A stretch of 64,000 nt of DNA, from positions 1,736,001-1,800,000 of the forward strand of contig JAFEVB010000015.1 in assembly GCA_032629725.1 (NCBI GenBank). The letters are read 5' to 3'. Position 1 is the first letter of the stretch. Every line of letters starts with the position of its first letter. Origin of the DNA: Gremmenia infestans (taxonomy: Eukaryota > Ascomycota > Leotiomycetes > Helotiales > Hamatocanthoscyphaceae). Shown here piece after piece: positions 33,965 to 47,612 of the stretch. Position numbers and translations under genes: made by a program. A model generated the notes under the pieces. It had not been told where the DNA came from. It ran no database searches and worked only from the letters and a program-made list of their open reading frames with translations.

Positions 33965-34401
33965 TAGTTATTACGAACGTAATATATAACCAAGGGACCT
34001 TAGGCTTAATGTCTGGCTTTAGACGTAGGAGAACCCTTAGTAGGAACAGGTTTTTCTTATATAAGCAAAAGATGTTTTCCTAGTATATTAGTTATATAAT
34101 AGACTAAGAAGGACCGTAGGGATCCTTACGGCCTATTAGGATCTATTAGGATCTAAAGGCATAAAGGTTCTATATAAGGCTAGGTTATTACCTATTAGAT
34201 AGAAGCTTTATACTTAACTTAAATAGTATTTTCTAATATATATTTATTACTTTATACTTTATAATAAGCTATACTTCTAAGTATAGCAACTAGTAATCTA
34301 TTAATAGATACTAATATTAACCTAATAATAACCTAGATTTAAGGATCTAACTTAAGTTATAAGACTTATCTTAGCACTACGCGAGCTAGGCGATTATTAT
34401 A
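33965..34401 (+). repeat. LTR 1 of gypsy element A
   Basis: 437 bp. The same sequence recurs in reverse orientation at 37854-38290 and in direct orientation at 45057-45492. Shared landmarks: start TAGT..TTACGAA, middle GGTTATTACCTATTAGATAG, end GCGATTATTATA. Differences are almost all transitions, as expected after RIP. Confidence 0.8.
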
Positions 34402-37400
34402 CTTTAAGTACTAGTTTTTCTATCGACGAATAATATTATCTATCAGATCTGCTAAAAGGAAAGATACCCTAACCCTAACCCTAATACTAACTCTAGCTTC
34501 CATACTAGTGCTAGCTTAGGCTCTTATAGTATAAGAATAAACCGTAGTTATTAAGATATCTAATATATTCTATAAAAATAAAAGCAAGTTAGATAACTTC
34601 CTAACCTTAATAGATATCTATATCTTATTTAACTAATACTTATTTGAAACTAAGATAGTAAAGGTTATCTATATAATTAGTTACCTTTAGAGTATAGCTT
34701 TTAACTAGGTTAAGACCTATATTAATAATTTTATAGCAAATAAAACTAGTTAGAGGCAAATTACAACCAGAGCTAGAATCTTAACCTAGGCTATATTTAT
34801 AAGCTATAAAGATTTAAGAAAAATATCTAATAAGTCTTTTCAGCGACCTTAAATAGTAAAGTATAGCTAAATAGAAGCTATAATAACTAAAATAGAATAA
34901 GTTAGCTTTTAAGTATATAGCTAGGTTCTAGTAGTATTTAGATATAGTAGAATAGAGCAACCGCGTCCTAACTAGCTAGTACTATATAGGACTAAAGAAC
35001 TTTATTAAGATAAGCTAACTAGAAATAGACTAACTAAATAGTCTTACTAAGATAATTAAGAAAGCGGTTAAGATTAATAACCGATTCTTTAAGAGGTCCC
35101 TTAAAGTAAAAAGGAACCTATAATTTTAGTAAATAGTTAAGAAAGATAGATTAATAGAAAGAAAAGACTAAGGGACCTAATAGAAATTAATGCTGCTTAC
35201 TAAAAACTAAACCTACTCTCTAAAGAGAAATAAGATAAGTAATATTAGAAAGGACTCTATTTTAAGTATAGATTGCCTAGATACTTAGTATTCTCTTATA
35301 GGTAGAAAAAAAGGAAAAAACCCTAAAAGAAATAAAATATAAGCGTAGCTATATAAATCTTAGGTATAGTATTATAACCTAACTCTAAGAGATAGAAGTA
35401 TAGTATATAACCACTAAATATAAAAGCTAGGAAATAAATATAGAAGAAAAAGCAAGCTTATCTTAGGATTCTATAGACTAGCTACCTAATATAGATAAAA
35501 AATAGATTATAGCTAGTAATAAGCTTTCTGTAGAAAACTAGTAGAAACCTAAAAAAAAGGGATAAACTAGCTTTTAAAAGAGACTTCTAGCTAGGAATAA
35601 AGAAACTAGAAAAAGGTATCTACTATATAGTTATATACTAAGATATATAATAAGTTATCTTTAAGGCATCTTAATAGCCTAGGATTATTAAAAGGCATTC
35701 TAAGAGAAAAATACTAAAGCTAAGCTTAATTATTAAGCTGGGAGAAAGTCTAGGAGATTACTAGTAAAAGGTTAGATAAATGTATTTAGAGGAAAATAAC
35801 TTTTCCTCTATTTTCTATAAACCTAATAATCTTTACTTAGTAATATATTAGTAATAAAGTATAAAGCATATTTATACTAAATACTTTATACTAACTAATA
35901 AGATAGAAAAGTAGTTACTAACTATAGAAAAACCAATTTATAAGATATAAGTTCTAGAAAAAAGATAACTAGAAAAAGCAAGTGGTAGCTATAGAGAGCT
36001 AAAACTATATAATACTAAACACCTATATTAAAGGAAAGAAGCTATAGGTTATACTTAACTCTAGTATATAAAGGAACTTTATTTTACTAGAAGCTATTAA
36101 AAGGCTTAATATACTAATATAAAAAAAGGTAGAATCTTACCTACTTACTATTATTAATAGAATAGTAATTAAAATAAATAGAAAAATAGTTAAGTATAAG
36201 ACTATATCTATATAGATAACTATTAGAGGTTACTAGAAGAAAATTAGCCTAGATATAATCCGTATTAAGAATAATCAGACCATTTTTAGTATTTCTTAGA
36301 TTAGATAATATAATCTAGAAATTAACTAGAAAACTTATAAAGTAAAGTTTATCTAATATAGCTATATATTAAAATAACTATATAGCTATAAAGAGGTTAG
36401 CGCTACCTTTTATAACACACTAGAGTATATAACTTAAGACTCTCTACTAGATAATAAAAGAGTTAAAAAAAAGATACTAGTATAATATAAAAAGTTTAAA
36501 CAGATATTTAATAATCTATAAAGTAAAAAAGCTTTACTTAAATATTAACTATAGAACTATAAGATACTACTTAAGAAAGAATATAAGCCTTCTTAAGAAC
36601 CACTTTACTAGTATAGTAAAAAGAAGATAAAACTATAAAGAAAGTATATTAATAAGATATTATCTAAGAGATAGATAAGAAAGTTGCACTCTCTATTAGA
36701 AGTGCTAATACTATTTATAAAAAAGAAAAATAAACTAGACCGGTTTTATATTAACTATAGAAAGCTAAATAAGATAACTATAAAAAATTAATACCTGCTA
36801 CTATAGACAGATAATATATAGAATTGCCTAAGAAAAGTAGTAATCTTTATATAGCTAGATATAAGAGATATATATTACCTAATCTATATTATAAAAAGCA
36901 AGGAATAGAAAACGGCATTTTAAACTAGGTTTAGTTACTATAAGTACTAGATTATACTATTTAGGCTAACTAATACTCTAATAACCTATTAAAAAGTTAA
37001 CTATAATATATTAAGAGCTTTCTTAGATAGGTTCTATATATATTATCTTAATAATATACTAGTATATTTAGATAATAAGGAATAATATATAGAATATATA
37101 ATATAGGTCTTAAAAGCACTTATAGTAAAGGGATTCCGCCTAAAGCTATCTAAATATAACTTTTATATAAAAGAAATTACTTTTCTAAGCTATATAATCA
37201 CGCTAGAGAAAATCAGCCTAGACCTTAAAAAGGTCCAAGCGATTATTATCTAAGAGATGCTAACTATAGTTAAATAGGTATAATCTTTCCTAGGATTTAT
37301 AAACTTCTACTAAAAGTTTATTAAGTTATATTTAAAAAAAGCTCTATTACTTATAGATCTAATAAAGAAAAAGTAGAAGTTTAAATAAATAAAGGAAGTA

Positions 37401-37853
37401 GAAAAAGCATTCTAAGAGCTAAAGCAGGCCTTTATAGAGGAGCCTATCTGCTAGAACTTCTAGCTAGAACTTAAGTTAATAGTAGAAATAGATATATTAG
37501 ATAAAGTAATAAAAGAAGTACTTATATAAAAATATAAAGATAGTAGCTAGTATCTAGTAGTATACTACTTTAGAAAAATAATATCTATAGAACTTAACTA
37601 TAATATATATAATAAGAAACTTCTAGTAATAGTTAAAGTATTATAGAAATAGAAAGTTTACTTTTAGAAAGCTAACTTTCTAGTAATAATTCTTACTAAT
37701 TATAAGAATCTTATTAGCTTTACTATAACTAAAAACTTAAATAGATAGCAGATAAGGTAGGTAGAGACACTTGCTATCTATAACTTATAAATCAAATATA
37801 TAAAAAGAATAGAAAACGCACGCGCTAATATACTAAGTTAGAAGCTAGAGTAT
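34402..37853 (+). mobile_element. Ty3/gypsy element A, 5' internal part, RIP-destroyed
   Basis: Internal region on the plus strand following LTR 1. At 36700-37070 the degraded frames read as a reverse transcriptase (FIKKKNK, YRKLNKITIKN, LDIRDIYYLIY, NILVYLDN in the place of YxDD). At 37360-37770 they read as RNase H (AF.ELKQAFIEEP, YYFRKI, ELNYNIYNKKLLVI, LTNYKNLISFTITK). The order RT then RNase H and these motifs are Ty3/gypsy type. Many stops stand at expected Trp and Gln codons, the typical effect of RIP. The part stops abruptly at the next LTR; integrase is missing. The gag-like part is around 34540-35300. Confidence 0.78.
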
Positions 37854-38290
37854 TATAATAATCGCCTAGCTTACGTAGTACTAGGGTAAGTCTTATAACT
37901 TAAGTTAGATCTTTAGACCTAGGTTATTATTAGGTTAATATTAGTATCTATTAATAGATTACTAGTTACTATACTTAGAAGTATAGCTTATTATAAAGTA
38001 TAAAGTAATAAATATATATTAGGAAATACTATTTAAGTTAAGCATAAAGCTTCTATCTAATAGGTAATAACCTAGCTTTATATAAAACCTTTATGCCTCT
38101 AGATTCTAATAGATTCTAACGGGCTATAAGAATCCCTATGGTTCTTCTTAGTCTATTATATAACTAATATACTAGAAAAACATCTTTTACTTATATAAGA
38201 AAAACCTATTTCTACTAAGGGTTCTCCTATATCTAAAGCTAGATATTAAGCCTAAGGTTCTTTAGTTATATATTATATTCATAATACTAT
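37854..38290 (-). repeat. LTR 2 (3' LTR of element B)
   Basis: 437 bp, reverse complement of LTR 1 with only transition-type differences seen in the parts compared. Confidence 0.8.
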
Positions 38291-41200
38291 TTCTCTCTTA
38301 GTTAGTATAGTCTCTATGCTTAAGTATAATATAAAAAAACATCTTTCTTATAGTATAGCTTTTTTTCCTTTTTATTATACTACCTATTTATAATATTAAA
38401 AATAAAAAACGCTTTATCTTTTCTAGTTATTCTATTAATATAAAATGCTTTTACTATAAATCCTAAAGCTTAGAATATATTATATCTAAATTCTTAGATT
38501 TAGGCAAATATAGTACTTGCGTAAAATTAAAAATAAAGTATAATATCTATAATCTATTACTTATGAACTAGTCTATACTAAAGCGCGAAAAGCTTTATCT
38601 AGAGCAGAAGAGGCAGAAGACGCTCTTAAAGCTATTATACTTTAATTAGTAATAGTCTAAGTTTAAATACTATACCTAGAATATATTATATTAGGGCCTT
38701 AAAACTCTTAATAAGCTTAAAGCTCTAAAAGAAAAAAAGAAAGTTAAGAAAAAGGAAAGTAAGTAGTATAAGTAGAAGGCTCTATCTACCTCTATTTCTA
38801 ATCTTTTTACTAGTAGTTTTTCGCTTAGTTCTAACCTTTTTAATAACCTTGCTTTTATTATATTACTAGCTATATATAATCTCTTAGGCTAGTTCTAGTT
38901 AGATTAAGGTGCTAATCTTAATAGTTTGCAAATATCTTAAGATTCTTAAGTATTATTCTTAGTTCCTAGGTGTTTTCTAAGTATAGATAGTTTATTTATT
39001 TAACTAAGTACTTAATACTTTCTCTAACTTATTTATAGTCTAGTATTGCTTTAATCTTATATTTAGCATTAGGGTTAACTAGTTAGATCTCTATAATAGA
39101 CGCAGGTAGCGCCTCTAGTAGTACTAGTTTAAGAAAAGATATATAGAATACTAGATATATATTTATTATTCTAGGTAGTACTAATTTATAGTTAACTAGT
39201 TCTATAACTTATTTTATTTTAAATAGCTTTAGCTTTTTATAATCTAGTTTTATACTTAGTTGTTTTATCTTAATTTTTTTTTATATTAGATAGACTTTAT
39301 CTCTTTTTTTAAGTATAGGTTCTATATTATATTTTCTATTATAGTATAATACTGCTTTTTTTATAAAGAATGCTAGGTTGCTAGCTAGTTTCTTCTAAAG
39401 TGCTTTAAGGTCTTCTATCTATATAGTTGCGGATTAGTTATCTAATTCTAAGATTATTATAAAGTGGTAGGCCTTAGAGTTATAACTATAATTCGTATAT
39501 ACTAGTAAGATCTTTATATTTTCCGCAGCTAATATATTATATATAAACTAGACAAGTAGTAGAAGCTCTACCTAGTTATTCTGCTTATAGTTTATATAAT
39601 ACTAGATATATGTTTCTATTATCTGATTTATCTGTTTGGTTTATCTATTAGTTTACGAGTAAAAACTTATTAATAGCTTTCTTTTAATACTTAGTAAAGC
39701 TATAAATACTATCTAGAATTTTAAAGTAAAACGCTAATCTTTATCTAATATAATTTCTTCTAGCGCGCTATAGTTTGCTACTACTACTTAGAGAAATGCC
39801 TAGGCTAAGTCTTTAGCTATACTTAATTTCTTATAAGGTATTATATAGGTGTATTTTATTAACCTATCTATAATAACTAGAATAGAATCATATTCTACTC
39901 CTATTATTAGATTCTTAAACGGTAGTAGTTTAACTATAAAGTTTTATATAATAGATATCTAAGAAGTCTTTAGTATATTAAGTAACTATATTATACTATA
40001 TAAAGTATATTATAATATCTTATTTTATATATAAGTATTATACTTACTAATAACCTTCTTAACTATTATTTATATACCTAGGAAATAGTACTTCTATAAG
40101 AGCCTCTTCTAGGTTCTAGTATTCTCTTAATATCTATAAGCTAGTAGCTTATGCTATTTTTTAATAAATTCTTTTTAGATATTTTTAAGAATATATATTT
40201 TATTTTTATATAGTAAAAGCCTTTCTATATTCTTCTAGAAGTATTATAAGATGCCTTCTACTACTATATCCCCTTTATATACTAATCTGATTTTATTTAT
40301 AAATAGGTTACTATTAATATAAGTCGTAGCTGCGATTTATTATTTATTTAGAATAAGGTTATTACTATTTTCCTAGAAGATTATAACGCTTTTTATTTTC
40401 TCTCTTACTTTATATCTTAGCTTCCAACTTAGTATATTAGTATATATATTCTTTATTCTTTTTATATATTTAATTCATAAGTTATAAATAGCAAGTATTT
40501 TTACTTACTTTATCTGCCGCCTATTTAAGTCTTTAGTTATAGTAAAGCCAATAAGATTCTTATAATTAGTAAGAATTATTACTAGAAAGTTAGCTCTCTA
40601 AAAGTAAATCTTCTATTCTTATAATACTTTAACTATTACTAGAAGTTTCTTATTATATATATTATAGTTAAGTTCTATAGATATTATTTTTCTAAAGTAG
40701 TATGCTACTAGATACTAGCTACTATTCCTATATTTCTATATAAGTACTCCCTCTATTACTCTATTTAATACGTCTATTTCTACTATTAACTTAAGTTCTA
40801 GCTAGAAGTTCTAGCAGATAGGCTTTTTTATAAAGGCCTGCTTTAGCTCTTAGAATGCCTTTTCTGCTTCCTTTATCTATTTAAACTTCTGCTTCTTTTT
40901 TATTAGGTCTATAAGTAGTAGAGCCTTTTTTGAATATAACTTAATAAACTTCTAATAGAAGTTTATAAACCTTAGAAAAGATTGCACCTATTTAACTATA
41001 GTTAGTATCTCCTAGGTAATAATTGCTTAGACCTTTTTAGAGTCTAGGCCGATTTTCCCTAGCGTAATTATATAGCTTAGAAAAGTAATTTCTTTTATAT
41101 AAAAGTTATATTTAGATAGCTTTAAGCGGAATCCTTTTACTATAAGTGCTTTTAAGACCTATATTATATATCCTATATATTATTCCTTATTATCTAAATA

Positions 41201-43856
41201 TACTAGTATATTATTAAGGTAATATATATAGAACCTATCTAAGAAAGCTCTTAACGCGTTATAGTTAACTTCTTAATAGGTTACTAGGGCGTTAGTTAGC
41301 CTAAACGGTATAATCTAATACTTATAGTAACTAAATCTGGTTTAAAATGCCGTTTTCTATTCCTTGCTTTTTATAATATAGATTAGGTAATATGCGTCCT
41401 TTATATCTAGCTATATAAAGATCATCGCCTTTCTTAGACGGTTTTATATATTATCTATCTATAGTAGCAAGTATTAATTTTTTATAGTTATTTTATTTAA
41501 CTTTTAATAGTTAATATAAAACCGATCTAGTCTATCTTTTTTCTTTGCAAATAGTATTAGCGCTTCTAATAGGGAGTGCGACTCTCTTATCTATCTCTTA
41601 GATAATATCTTATTAATATACTCTTTTTATAGTCTTATCTCCTTTTTACTATACTAGTAAAGTGGTTTCTAAAGAGGCTTATATTCTTTCTTAAGTAGTA
41701 TTTTATAGTTCTATAGTTAATCTTTAGATAAAGCCTTTTTACTTTATAGGTTATTAAATATCTATTTAAACTTCTTATACTATACTAGTATCTCTTTTTC
41801 GACTTTTTTATTATCTAGTAGAGGGCCTTAGATTATATGCCCTAGCGCGTTATAGAAGGTAGCGCTAACCTCTTTATAGCTATATAGTTATTTTAATATA
41901 TAGCTATATTAGATAAACTTTATTTTATAAGTTTTCTAGTTAATTTCTAGATTATATTATCTAATTTAAGAAATACTAAAAATAGCTTAATTATCCCTAA
42001 TATGGATTATATCTAGGCTAATTTCCTTCTAAGACCTCTAATAGTTACCTATATAGATATAGTCTTATACTTAACTATCTTTCTATTTATTCTAATTGCT
42101 ATTCTATTAATAATAGTAAATAGATAAGGTTTCTCCTTTTCCTATATTAGTATATTAAGCCTCTTTATAGCTTCTAGTAAAATAAAGTTCCTCTGCGTAC
42201 TAGAGTTAAGTATAACCTATAGCTCTTTTCCTTTAGTATAAGCATTTAGTATTATATAGCTTTAGCTTTCTATAGCCGCCACTTGCTTTTCTGGTCGTCT
42301 TTTTTCTAGGACCTCGTATTTTATAAATTGGTTTTCCTATAGTTAGTAACTGCTTTTCTATCTTATTAGTTAGTATAAAGTGTTTAGCATAAACGTGCTT
42401 TATACTTTATTACTAATATATTACTAGGCAAAAGTTATTAGGTTTATAGGAAATAAAGGAAAAGTTGTTTTCCTCTAAATACGTTTGCTTAACCCTTTAC
42501 TAGTAATTTCCTAGATTTCTCCCGGCTTAATAATTAAGCTTAGCCTTAGTATTTTTTCTCTTAGAATACTTTTAATAATCCTAGGCTATTAGAGTATCTT
42601 AAAGATAACTTATTATATATCTTAATATATAACTATATAGTAGATACCTTCTTTTAGTTTCTTTATTCCTAGCTAGAAGTCTTTTTTAAAAGCTGGTTTA
42701 TCCCTTTCTTTAGGTTCCTACTAGTTTTCTGCAGAAAGCTTATTACTAGCTATAATCTATTCTTTATCTATATTAGGTAGCTAGTTTATAGAATCTTAAA
42801 ATAAGCTTGCTTTTTCTTTTATATTTATTTTCTAGCTTTTATATTTAGATAGTTATATACTATACTTCTATCTCTTAGGGTTAGGTTATAATACTATATC
42901 TAAGATTTATATAGCTATACTTATATTTTATTTCTTCTAGGGTCCTTTCCTTTTCTTTTACCTATAAGAGAATACTAAGTATCTAGGCAGTCTATACTTA
43001 AAATAGAGTCCTTTTTAATATTACTTGTCTTGTTTTTTCTTAGAAAGTAGGCTTAGTTTTTAGTAAGCGGCGTTAATTTCTATTAGGTCCTCTTAGTTTT
43101 TTCTTTCTATTAATCTTATCTTTCCTAACTATTTACTAAAGTTATAGGTCCTTTTCTATTTAAGAGACCTCTTAAAGAATTAGTTATTAATCTTAACCGC
43201 TTTCTTAATTATTTTAGTAAGGTTATTTAGTTAGTCTATCTTAGTTAGCTTATTCTTAATAAAGTTCTTTAGTTCTATATAGTACTAGCTAGTTAGAGCG
43301 CGGTCGCTCTATTCTACTATATCTAAATACTACTAGAACTTAGCTATATACTCGGAGGCTGACTTGTTCTATTTTAGTTATTATAGCTTCTACTTAGCTA
43401 TATTCTACTATTTAAGGTTACTAAAGACTTATTGGATATTTTTCTTAAATGCTTCGTAGCTTATAAATATAGCTTAGGTTAAGGTCTTTGCTCCGGTTGT
43501 AATTTGCCTCTAACTAGTCTTATTTGCTATAAAATCGTTAATATTAGTCTTGATCTAGTTAAAAGCTACGCTCTGAAGATAACTAATTATATAAATAACC
43601 TTTACTACCTCTATTTCAAATAAGTATTAGTTAAATAGAATATAGATATCTATTAAGATTAGAAAGTTATCTAACTTGCCTTTATCTTTATAGAATATAT
43701 TAGGTGTTTTAATAATCGCAGTTTGCTCTTATACTATAAAAGTCTAAGCTAGTACTAGTATGGAAGCTGGAGTTGGCATTAGGATTAGAGTGTTTTTCCT
43801 TTTAGCGGATCCGGTGGATAATATTATTCCGTTAATAGAGAGACTAGTGCTTAAAA

Positions 43857-44344
43857 TATAATAATCGCCTAGCTTTTATAGTGCTAAGATAAGTCTTATA
43901 ACTTAAGTTAGGTCCCTAGACCTAGGTTATTATTAGGTTAATATTAGTATCTATTAATAGATTACTAGTTGCTATACTTAGAAGTATAGCTTATTATAAA
44001 GTATAAAGTAATAAGTATATATTAGGAAATACTATTTAAGTTAAGCATAAAGCTTCTATCTAATAGGTAATAACCTAGCTTTATATAGAACCTTTATACC
44101 GCTAGTTAACCGTAGTCGACTTAACTACTATTAATCTAGTCGACTGCTCGCTAGTCGACTAGTCGATCGTATTATATAACTAATTATATAGTATAATAAC
44201 CAAATATTAGTAGGCCTACTCCCTAATAGATATATCTAAAGATATATATATAAGACTATAACCTCTCTCCTAGGGGTTCTCCTATATCTAAAGCTAGATA
44301 CTAAGTCTAAGATCTCTTAGTTATATATTATATTCGTAATACTA
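43857..44344 (-). repeat. LTR 3 (5' LTR of element B), mosaic
   Basis: 488 bp. Its two ends match the other LTRs, but the middle (about 44101-44275) is unrelated to the other three copies. It carries three to four TAGTCGAC-like palindromes (44112-44172) that have kept their CpG dinucleotides. Confidence 0.75.
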
Positions 44345-45056
44345 TACTTAGAAAACACCTAGGAACTAAGAATAATACTTAAGAACCTTAAGATATTTAC
44401 GGACTATTAAGATTAGCACCCTAACCTAACTAGAACTAGCCTAAGAGATTATATATAGCTAGTAATATAATAAAAGCAAAGTTATTAAAAAGGTTAGAAC
44501 TAAGCAAAGAACTACTAGCAAGAAGATTAGAAATAGAAGCAGGTAAAGCCTTCTACTTATACTATTTACTTTTCTTTTTCTTAACTTTCTTTTTCTCTTT
44601 TAGAGCTTTAAGCTTATTAAAGGTTTTAAGGCCCTAATATAATATATTTTAGATATAGCGTTTAAACTTAGACTATTACTAATTAAGGCGTAATAGCTTT
44701 AAGAGCATCTTCTACCTTTTTTGCTCTAGATAAAGCTTTTTGCGCTCTAGTATAAACTAGTCCGCAAGCGATAAACTATAGATATTATACTTTATTTTTA
44801 ATTTTACGCAAGTATTATATTTATCTAAATCTAAGAATTTAGATATAATATACTCTAAGCTTTAGGATTTATAGTAAAAGCACTTTATATTAATAGAATA
44901 ACTAGAAAAAATAATTTAGTTATAAAGAATAAAGTATTTTTTATCTTTAATATTATAAATAGGTAGTATAATAAAAAGGAAGAAAAGCTATACTATAAGA
45001 AAGATATTTCCTTATATTATACTTAAGCGTAGGGACTACGCTAACTAAAAGAGGAA
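44345..45056 (+). mobile_element. Ty3/gypsy element A, 3' internal part
   Basis: Reverse complement of the 3' internal end of element B (about 38290-38990), for example the GAAAACACCTAGGAACTAAG start at 44350. It runs in plus orientation into LTR 4. Together with 33965-37853 it makes element A, interrupted by element B and lacking about 1.4 kb. Confidence 0.72.
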
Positions 45057-45492
45057 TAGTATTATAAATATAATATATAACTAAAAAACCTTAGGCTTAA
45101 TATCTAGCTTTAGATATAAAAGAACCCTTAGTAGGAATAGGTTTTTCTTATATAAGCAAAAGACGTTTTTTTAGTATATTAGTTATATAATAGACTAAGG
45201 AGGACTATAGGGATCCTTATAGCCTATTAGGATCTATTAGAATCTAAAAGCATAAAGGTTTTATATAAGACTAGGTTATTACCTATTAGATAAAAGCTTT
45301 ATACTTAACTTAAATAGTATTTCCTAATATATATTTATTACTTTATACTTTATAATAAGCTATACTTCTAAGTATAGCAACTAGTAATCTATTAATAGAT
45401 ACTAATATTAACCTAATAATAACCTAGATCTAAGAACCTAACTTAAGTTATAAAACTTATCTTAGCACTACGCGAGCTAAGCGATCGTTATA
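45057..45492 (+). repeat. LTR 4 (3' LTR of element A)
   Basis: 436 bp, direct copy of LTR 1 with scattered transitions; ends GCGATCGTTATA. Confidence 0.8.
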
Positions 45493-45724
45493 CTAGTTAT
45501 AAAGACTTTCTAAGAGTCTATATATTCTATCTTATAAACAAAGTATATATAACTAATAAAACCCCTCTAATTTATATAATCTATTTACATTTATCTATCT
45601 GCCCACCAGCTTGTCTATATTACTAAACGGCTTTCTAAAAATAATAGAATAAACAAAAACAATAAACTTAAATCGAATTCTGCTTTTTCTTCTATTAGAA
45701 AGAAAATCGAATTGTTATTAATTG

Positions 45725-46413
45725 AATTAATAGTTATTTACTAAAACTATACTATTTTAAATTTTAATTACTTGATCTATATTATTTAATACTTTTATTA
45801 CTTAATCTATACTATTTTCTAATAATTTTAATTACTTGATCTATACTATTTCTATAGATCTATATACTTTTATTTTTACTACTAAAAACTCGCATATCTA
45901 CTACTACTAGTAGAAGCTTATAACTATATATAGATTCTAAGATATTAGCATATTAGCATATAACTATAATAAGTACTTATATGTCTTTTTAGGATATATA
46001 TATTATATAAACTATATAATCTTAGCTCTTAGAACTAAGTAGTATTAAGACTATTTACTTTATTACTAAGACCTTAGCAAGAACCTCTATTACACCTATA
46101 TATATAATAAAAAAAAACTATAGATTACTAAGCTAGATAAGTATACTTTATAAATAGGTAGGATTATATAATATTTATAATATATATATTCTAACACTTC
46201 TAGCTTATTATTACCCTCTTTAATATTATATTTAGAGTTCTATTACTAGTAGATAATAGTATAGCGCTATGCTAGAGCTTTTTCTAAGTATAATAGAGCA
46301 AGCTACTAGTAGAAACTGAAAAGTGTATAGATTAAGTAATAAAGCATTAAATAATATAAATTAAGTAATTAAAATTTAAAACAGTATGGTTTTAGTAAAT
46401 AACCGTTGAATTA
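45725..46413. mobile_element. Small RIP-mutated element with terminal inverted repeats
   Basis: About 690 bp. The left end (45725-45812) and the right end (46324-46413, reverse complement) match over about 90 bp, sharing GTTATTTACTAAAAC, TTTTAAATTTTAATTACTT and TATTACTTAATCTATAC. Differences are mainly C/T and G/A. The interior is AT-rich and non-coding. It resembles a MITE or a remnant of a DNA transposon. Confidence 0.65.
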
Positions 46414-47612
46414 AAGCGCACTTACGCCAAGTAAAAAGCTGTTTACAGCTCAATTCCCTTAAAACTACCCCCTTCCGCGTCGCGTTTACACCCACCCCCC
46501 CGAAGCGCCCTTAGTCAAAAAAGTCTCGTCTCAGTCATTTGACGAAAAAGTCCAAAACTTCGCGACATGCAACAAAACCCTTCTCGTCTAACTGCCTAAT
46601 TAGGAATATCACGTGTGTGACCAGCTATCAGAAGAAAATGGTGCTGGGAGAATGATCGAGATCAAGTGGACTAATACTGTACGTATTTAAAGGCAGAATT
46701 TGATTTAAACTGGATAATGCAGTACTTGAATCTAAGATGGAAATGTGAAAAAGGGGCCGGGCATGGATAGATCACGTGCTAAAACCAACACGATTTTTAT
46801 CTCCCCCCACTACACGTGAATTTCAGAGGGACCTCGGGATGGATCTGCATTGTGACACAAGGTCCAGAAGGAGGAAGGCTTGGGCTGAAAGAAGTACCCT
46901 AGAAGATCACTTACGTGCATGCAACCCCGAAGAGGCGGGGTAGATCTGCTCTGCACCTGACCTGTGATCTAGAAAGGGATCGAGGCGCTAAACCCAGTGT
47001 GATTATGACATAAAGCTTTTACTTTTTTACTTGCTATGCTGTTGTTATTCCAGTATATCTATTCGTACATAGTTCGCCCCAATTTTCCTTCTCCTCGCTG
47101 CTATGAGCGCCCACTGACATGAAGTTTCGGATGGTATAAATGAAGGAAATGTAAAGGATTGTACAGTTTGCGTGATCACAAATCGTAAACATAACGCATG
47201 CGTAAGTAAGAAGACAACGCTAGCCACCCATATGAATGTCCCATGAATCGTTAGCAGAAGCAGAAGAAAAAACTTTGTATCCCAATAGAAAGAAAAGTGC
47301 CTGGTAAGCAGTATGTTGTTGACATTAGCCCATGCAATTAGCATCTGGAATTCATTTTGATCCTGGCCGTATTCGTAATAAAGATGTTTGAATTTGAAAA
47401 ATAGGAATCGGGTATTAGAACATTAGAACATTGTTTCGTTGAATGCGTATAAAATGTGATCGTTAAAGGCGTTACTTCTAGTAAGATGCGTCCCGTGAAT
47501 CAACAGATTGATGAATGGCGAAAGAAAATTCCCATGAGAAGGGTTTATTTGGAGCCGTAAATGTAGACGAATTCGTTGAGTTCGTAAGAAAAAAGACAAT
47601 GCAAAAGTAGTT
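46414..47612. other. Right border of the RIP island, no gene seen
   Basis: Composition returns to normal at about 46420. Three CACGTG hexamers lie at 46610-46615, 46773-46778 and 46813-46818. A 99-codon frame at 47344-47045 (minus) is hydrophobic but has no motif and lies where the 3' end of the AT-hook gene should be. Confidence 0.45.

Larger units (their letters stand above)
37854..44344 (-). mobile_element. Ty3/gypsy element B, full-length, RIP-destroyed, inside element A
   Basis: About 6.5 kb on the minus strand, bounded by an LTR at 43857-44344 (5') and one at 37854-38290 (3'). Its internal sequence is the reverse complement of element A: the RNase H part lies near 40440-40900, the RT part near 41170-41560 and the gag-like part near 43000-43760. 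The extra stretch 38990-40440 must hold the integrase region absent from A. No open frame survives on either strand. Confidence 0.75.

Noticed and set aside
34467..34484. Three CCCTAA units, like a telomere repeat inside the chromosome
   Set aside because: The same place in element B reads as an imperfect relative of this sequence, so it derives from the element's own coding repeat plus RIP, not from a telomere.
47045..47344. 99-codon hydrophobic minus-strand frame
   Set aside because: No recognisable family, and it sits where the 3' untranslated region of the AT-hook gene is expected.
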